A stretch of 9,042 bases of DNA from NCBI GenBank assembly GCA_030019325.1, contig JASEFB010000075.1, forward strand, positions 1 to 9,042, given 5' to 3'. Source of the DNA: an archaeon. Lineage in GTDB: Archaea; Halobacteriota; Syntropharchaeia; Alkanophagales; Methanospirareceae. How positions within the stretch are numbered: position 1 is the first letter of the stretch; each line of letters begins with the position of its first letter. This document shows positions 6,700-9,042 of the stretch, piece by piece. The notes under the pieces are model-generated. The model did not search any database. It saw nothing but the letters and a program-made list of their open reading frames with translations, and had not been told where the DNA came from. Made by a program: the position numbers and the translations under genes.

Positions 6700-7107
6700 A
6701 TGAGCGGGAAAGAAGCAAAAGGGAAGGCAAAGGAAAAGTCGGTTTCGGTGTATGTCAAGTTTGATGTCCCGGAGGAGTTGCAGAGCAAGTCTTTAGAGGC
6801 GCTGGAGTTGGCGAGGACAACGGGCACCGTGAAGAAGGGGACGAATGAAACCACGAAGGTCATTGAAAGAGGGATGGCAAAGTTAGTGCTGATAAGTGAG
6901 GACGTCACTCCGGAGGAGATAGCAATGCATCTTCCACCGCTGTGTGAAGAAAAAGGTATTCCTTATCTGTATGTGAAAAGTCAGAGAGACTTAGGAGCTG
7001 CTTGTGGTATAAACAAGGGTTGTGCCGCTGCTGCCATTGTTGACCCCGGAAAAGCGGAAGAAGCAATTAAAGAGATCGTAGAGGAATTAAAGAAGCTAAG
7101 GAAGTAA
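6700..7107 (+). CDS. rpl7ae: Ribosomal protein L7Ae
   Basis: This is the kink-turn-binding protein of the archaeal large ribosomal subunit, also a core part of box C/D and H/ACA RNPs and of RNase P. The 135 residues comprise a Lys-rich start (1-13), then the L7Ae/L30e fold with the RNA-binding [17 protein letters not shown] (42-58). [12 protein letters not shown] (62-73), [17 protein letters not shown] (88-104) and a Lys-rich C-terminal helix follow. The LGAACGI loop is the usual kink-turn specificity loop. The start ATG 6700 is preceded by GGGGATGA (6689-6696), a fair Shine-Dalgarno filling the short gap after cdc6. The extra Lys/Glu-rich residues before the fold make it slightly longer than typical archaeal L7Ae of about 120-125 residues. 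S28e follows after 20 bases. Confidence 0.96.
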   Translation: MSGKEAKGKAKEKSVSVYVKFDVPEELQSKSLEALELARTTGTVKKGTNETTKVIERGMAKLVLISEDVTPEEIAMHLPPLCEEKGIPYLYVKSQRDLGAACGINKGCAAAAIVDPGKAEEAIKEIVEELKKLRK

Positions 7108-7127
7108 TGTGAAGGGCAAGGTAGGAA

Positions 7128-7349
7128 ATGAGCGAAGAGGGTGGGACACCTGCAGAGATAATAGAAGTAGTGGGTAGAACCGGGATGCATGGCGAATCCA
7201 CACAGATAAAGTGTAAGATACTGGAAGGCGTGAATAAAGGGCGAATCCTCACGAGGAATTGTATAGGTCCGATAAAGGTGGGGGATATCATCATTTTAGT
7301 GGAGACAGCGAGGGAAGTGCGGAAACTATCGAGGAAGGTGAAGAGATGA
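7128..7349 (+). CDS. rps28e: Ribosomal protein S28e
   Basis: A small-subunit protein of the archaeal/eukaryotic type, with an OB-like beta barrel near the mRNA exit and E site. The 73 residues include [19 protein letters not shown] (16-34), [20 protein letters not shown] (36-55) and the basic C-terminus ending RKLSRKVKR, all diagnostic. Length is normal. A purine-rich stretch with GAAGGG and AAGGTAGG (7111-7125) precedes ATG 7128. The stop overlaps the start of L24e in an ATGA, a mark of coupled translation. One residue of note is Cys44 in TRNCIGP, where many archaea have a non-Cys residue; this is likely neutral. Confidence 0.96.
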   Translation: MSEEGGTPAEIIEVVGRTGMHGESTQIKCKILEGVNKGRILTRNCIGPIKVGDIIILVETAREVRKLSRKVKR

Positions 7350-7528
7350 TGGAGAAGAAATGCGCTTTTTGTAATACACCGATAGAGCAAGGAACCGGGA
7401 AGATGCTCGTGAGGCGAGATGGCACCGTTTTTTATTTCTGTAGTTCTAAGTGCGAACGCAATATGATAAAGCTGGGGAGGAAAAGCAGAAAATTGAAGTG
7501 GGCTTCAAAAGCGAAGGCAGAGACGTAA
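7346..7528 (+). CDS. rpl24e: Ribosomal protein L24e
   Basis: A zinc-binding large-subunit protein of 60 residues. The zinc ligands are Cys6 and Cys9 (CAFC) and Cys32 and Cys36 (CSSKC), in the L24e/TRASH-type arrangement. The [21 protein letters not shown] core (16-36) and basic tail RKSRKLKW (45-52) are standard. ATG 7346 overlaps the S28e stop by 4 bases; ATG 7349 is the immediate alternative and gives 59 residues. An upstream extension in this frame to 7259 would overlap most of S28e and is not needed. In many euryarchaea ndk and infB follow in this operon; here the strand switches instead and the operon ends. Confidence 0.95.
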   Translation: MMEKKCAFCNTPIEQGTGKMLVRRDGTVFYFCSSKCERNMIKLGRKSRKLKWASKAKAET

Positions 7529-7551
7529 GTCACATGACAGTGTCAAAAAAC
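7529..7551. terminator. Palindromes and T6 run between convergent operons
   Basis: TGACA-G-TGTCA (7535-7545) is a perfect 11-base palindrome. It overlaps a second one, GTCA-CA-TGAC (7529-7538). An A6 run follows on the plus strand; read on the minus strand this is a T6 run about 30 bases after the TYW1 stop, a plausible U-rich terminator for the minus operon. For L24e the palindrome lies immediately after the stop but lacks a T-run until TTTTCTT near 7564. Confidence 0.4.
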
Positions 7552-7577
7552 TAAATCTACGAATTTTCTTCGGGTCA

Positions 7578-8543
7578 TTATAATTTTAGCCTATTTTTTG
7601 TTGACGCAACAAGAACCACCCTGCTTATCTCTGATTCATCAATAATCTCATAGTGAGACGTTGCTGCTAAACGTTCTGCAATTTCGGTTGCAAATTCCTT
7701 TACTCGTGAATGCGTGGGCATAGCATCTCTATTCAGCCGTTTTCTTGAATAGCCGATGTGCATGTACGCCTTTACCTCGATGAAATCCGGATTTGCTATC
7801 CCTAATAACTCTGCGTATCCCTTTGGACTTTTCATATTTAATCCCTCAATACAGGTGATTCGTATGGCTGTTCTCGTTCTCGATTTTAACCTTCTCATCT
7901 CTTCTAACGATTCTTTTATACGGGACCAGTAATGAGCATGTGAGACTTTCTTGTAAGTGGCTTCATCAGGCGCATTTAGGGATAAATACAGCTGATAAGG
8001 GCGAATTTCTCGGATCACATCGGGATTCGAGCCGTTGGTCACCACGAAGGTGGTCATGCCGCGCGAATGGAATTCCTGCACGAGTTCTTTTAAATAAGGA
8101 TAGAGTGTAGGCTCGCCTATGAGCGAGATAGCGGCATGTTTTGGGACCTCAGCCTCGGTGAATGCATCCATGCTGGTTTTTTCAGAGCCTTTAAATCCGG
8201 AGATGAGCCTTTTTTGCTCTTTTAAGCATGCTTCTACCAACTCTTCAGGCGAATCCCAAACGACTGGCTCTTCTTCTGCCGCTATGTTAAACGCCTCAAG
8301 AGGACGCCAGCAATGAACACAGCGCTGGTTGCAGAAGATAGAGGGCGTCATTTGGATGCACCGATGCGCACTAATGCCGTAAAATTTACCCTTGTAACAA
8401 TTCCCCTCTCCTCTAATCGATTTCCTTAACCACAAACAGGTTTTCACGGCACTGTGCTTGTGTGTTCCCACGAAGTGGTATCCCTGCCGTTCCAATATTT
8501 TTCTCGTTTCTTCATGGTAATTCAATGCAGCCCTCGGTTCCAT
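7578..8543 (-). CDS. taw1: tRNA 4-demethylwyosine synthase TYW1/Taw1 (radical SAM)
   Basis: The enzyme makes the tricyclic imidazopurine core of wyosine from N1-methylguanosine at position 37 of tRNA-Phe, using pyruvate and S-adenosylmethionine. The radical SAM cluster ligands are Cys71, Cys75 and Cys78 in FCNQRCVHCWRP. The second 4Fe-4S cluster is ligated by Cys36, Cys49 and Cys62, in the C-x12-C-x12-C spacing characteristic of TYW1. ISLIGEPTLYPYL (139-151) is the GEP SAM-binding motif. VTNGSNP (168-174) and YLSLNAP (186-192) are further family motifs. At 321 residues it matches the archaeal single-domain form, without the eukaryotic flavodoxin domain. The start is ATG 8543, fixed by GGAGGTG (8551-8557) 7 bases upstream, although this lies inside the preceding gene and gives a 32-base overlap. 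It is translationally coupled to the mevalonate-pathway gene before it, with no obvious metabolic link. Confidence 0.95.
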   Translation of the reverse strand: MEPRAALNYHEETRKILERQGYHFVGTHKHSAVKTCLWLRKSIRGEGNCYKGKFYGISAHRCIQMTPSIFCNQRCVHCWRPLEAFNIAAEEEPVVWDSPEELVEACLKEQKRLISGFKGSEKTSMDAFTEAEVPKHAAISLIGEPTLYPYLKELVQEFHSRGMTTFVVTNGSNPDVIREIRPYQLYLSLNAPDEATYKKVSHAHYWSRIKESLEEMRRLKSRTRTAIRITCIEGLNMKSPKGYAELLGIANPDFIEVKAYMHIGYSRKRLNRDAMPTHSRVKEFATEIAERLAATSHYEIIDESEISRVVLVASTKNRLKL

Positions 8544-8916
8544 TCACAAGCACCTCCTCACCATCCTCTATCAGTTCGCCTTCAATCGGGTCAATCTCAA
8601 GCGAGTCAACCGCAGGTATCTCTGCTATAATCGCACCAACTGCTACTATTGTATCTGCACGGCGGTTAATTAGTGCATACGGGCTTTTCCCATGCTTCTT
8701 AAGCTGGTATAATACATAAGAGCCAACAGTTGAGCCTTTTCCACTAGGGAATATCAAAATTCGATTCGTTATGCTTTCCCCATAGATGTCAAGGGATTTA
8801 TCAACGATGATCCCCGTGAGCGGATCTACTGCACCGAGGAATGAGATTTTTTGCTTTGAAATCAGTGCTTTTCCGGTAGCTAATCCTTTTGAGATACTCC
8901 TACCTCTTATCTTCAT
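8512..8916 (-). CDS. Phosphomevalonate dehydratase small subunit (DUF126, AcnX swivel domain)
   Basis: The 134-residue protein is the swivelling small subunit of an aconitase-X-type hydro-lyase. In archaea this complex dehydrates (R)-5-phosphomevalonate to trans-anhydromevalonate 5-phosphate in the modified mevalonate pathway. The family signature is MKIRGRSISKGLATGKAL (1-18), DPLTGIIVDKSLDIYGESITNRILIFPSGKGSTVGSYVLYQL (positions 31-72), and then NRRADTIVAVGAIIAEIPAVDS (84-105). The Ser in GKGSTVGS (probably Ser62) is the likely catalytic residue from what is known of the family. The length is normal. Its large partner (DUF521/AcnX catalytic subunit) is not encoded next to it in the window; it may be elsewhere or beyond the right edge. 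A proline-pathway AcnX small subunit is the main alternative, but the archaeal setting and the other mevalonate genes nearby favour this role. The next gene, TYW1, starts within its 3' end. Confidence 0.88.
   Translation of the reverse strand: MKIRGRSISKGLATGKALISKQKISFLGAVDPLTGIIVDKSLDIYGESITNRILIFPSGKGSTVGSYVLYQLKKHGKSPYALINRRADTIVAVGAIIAEIPAVDSLEIDPIEGELIEDGEEVLVNGTEGCIELP
8551..8557 (-). promoter_or_regulatory. Strong Shine-Dalgarno of TYW1 within upstream gene
   Basis: On the minus strand this reads GGAGGTG, a near-perfect complement of the 16S rRNA tail, with 7 bases to ATG 8543. It decides the TYW1 start and lies inside the coding sequence of the DUF126 gene. It is the clearest ribosome binding site in the window; the mevalonate genes on the plus strand have none. 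Confidence 0.8.
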
Positions 8917-8941
8917 TGTTTATTTTTATCTGTTCAGTCCC

Positions 8942-8957
8942 TTTTATTTTATTAAAA
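8942..8957 (-). promoter_or_regulatory. AT-rich promoter of the DUF126-TYW1 unit
   Basis: Read on the minus strand, TTTTTAATAAAATAAA is centred about 34 bases before ATG 8916 and would give a leader of only several bases. There is no Shine-Dalgarno at that ATG. The same A/T tract could equally serve a promoter on the plus strand reading into the 32-base repeat. Confidence 0.4.
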
Positions 8958-8959
8958 AG

Positions 8960-8991
8960 TTTTCTTTTAGTACAGGTTTTCTTTTTTAAAA
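8960..8991 (+). repeat. 32-base direct repeat, copy 2 (before DUF126 gene)
   Basis: Identical in sequence and orientation to 4154-4185. Its palindromic half continues as TTTCTTTT and AAAAGAAA around 8980-8995. It lies 43 bases upstream of the minus-strand mevalonate gene at 8916, and its end is 9 bases before an ATG at 9001 that opens a frame to the window edge. As copy 1 lies 12 bases before the thiolase ATG, either gene could be its target here. Confidence 0.75.
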
Positions 8992-9000
8992 GAAACCTCC

Positions 9001-9042
9001 ATGACCCAAGGGGACACCCATGGGCATGAAAATATAAAGTAT
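9001..9042 (+). CDS. Possible start of an unidentified gene, cut by window edge
   Basis: ATG 9001 opens a frame of 14 codons (MTQGDTHGHENIKY) that runs to the window end without a stop. The only support is position: it begins 9 bases after repeat copy 2, similar to the thiolase start after copy 1. The 42 bases are too few to identify a product. The same stretch can fold as a short hairpin (CCCA 9005-9008 with TGGG 9021-9024) and ends in an AT-rich AAAATATAAAG that could instead be a promoter. Confidence 0.2.
   Translation, partial: MTQGDTHGHENIKY

Noticed and set aside
7259..7345. Upstream extension of L24e to 89 residues
   Set aside because: It would overlap most of S28e, and the added residues are unlike L24e, whose normal start is at the ATGA overlap at 7346.
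1..9042. CRISPR array, tRNA, rRNA, transposase or integrase genes
   Set aside because: No regularly spaced repeats, cloverleaf-like sequences or recognisable protein motifs for these were found on either strand by eye.

Overview
The window reads as archaeal chromosome, most likely from a methanogen- or ANME-like euryarchaeon. The pointers are an Orc1/Cdc6 initiator, the ribosomal protein trio L7Ae-S28e-L24e, an archaeal-type HMG-CoA synthase beside an SCP-x-type thiolase, the small subunit of the archaeal phosphomevalonate dehydratase (DUF126), a TYW1-type wyosine enzyme, and a promoter that fits a leaderless transcript. The lineage below Euryarchaeota is inference; no rRNA is present.

Layout. 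(1) Bases 1-1940 look foreign. A 5'-truncated Mrr-like restriction endonuclease (2-856) overlaps a second PD-(D/E)XK-type protein (832-1683). Only 16 bases after that stop codon lies an 87-base imperfect palindrome (1700-1786) with the R''/R' boxes of an integron attC site. (2) Bases 1941-3038 (minus) encode an APH-fold kinase, divergent from the mevalonate genes across 44 bases. (3) Bases 3083-5361 (plus) encode HMG-CoA synthase and acetoacetyl-CoA thiolase, the first two steps of isoprenoid lipid synthesis. The DUF35 bridging protein that normally follows them is missing here. (4) Bases 5471-7528 (plus) are a close-packed run of cdc6, L7Ae, S28e and L24e, with 11-, 20- and -4-base junctions. 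The intergenic region in front of cdc6 is AT-rich and carries inverted repeats, so it is a possible replication origin. (5) Bases 7578-8916 (minus) are a two-gene unit: the phosphomevalonate dehydratase small subunit overlaps TYW1 by 32 bases, with a strong Shine-Dalgarno inside the first gene. (6) Bases 8917-9042 are a promoter-like intergenic region, possibly followed by the start of another plus-strand gene.

How the parts connect. Three genes (HMGS, thiolase, phosphomevalonate dehydratase small subunit) belong to the archaeal mevalonate pathway. An exact 32-base direct repeat lies immediately before the thiolase (4154-4185) and in the region just upstream of the dehydratase gene (8960-8991). 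It has an AT-only palindromic half and is the best candidate for an undescribed regulatory element. The other notable element is the attC-like site behind the nuclease pair. It suggests that a defence-type gene cassette entered an archaeal chromosome, unless the left end of the contig is a misassembly. No tRNA, rRNA, CRISPR array, transposase or integrase was seen.
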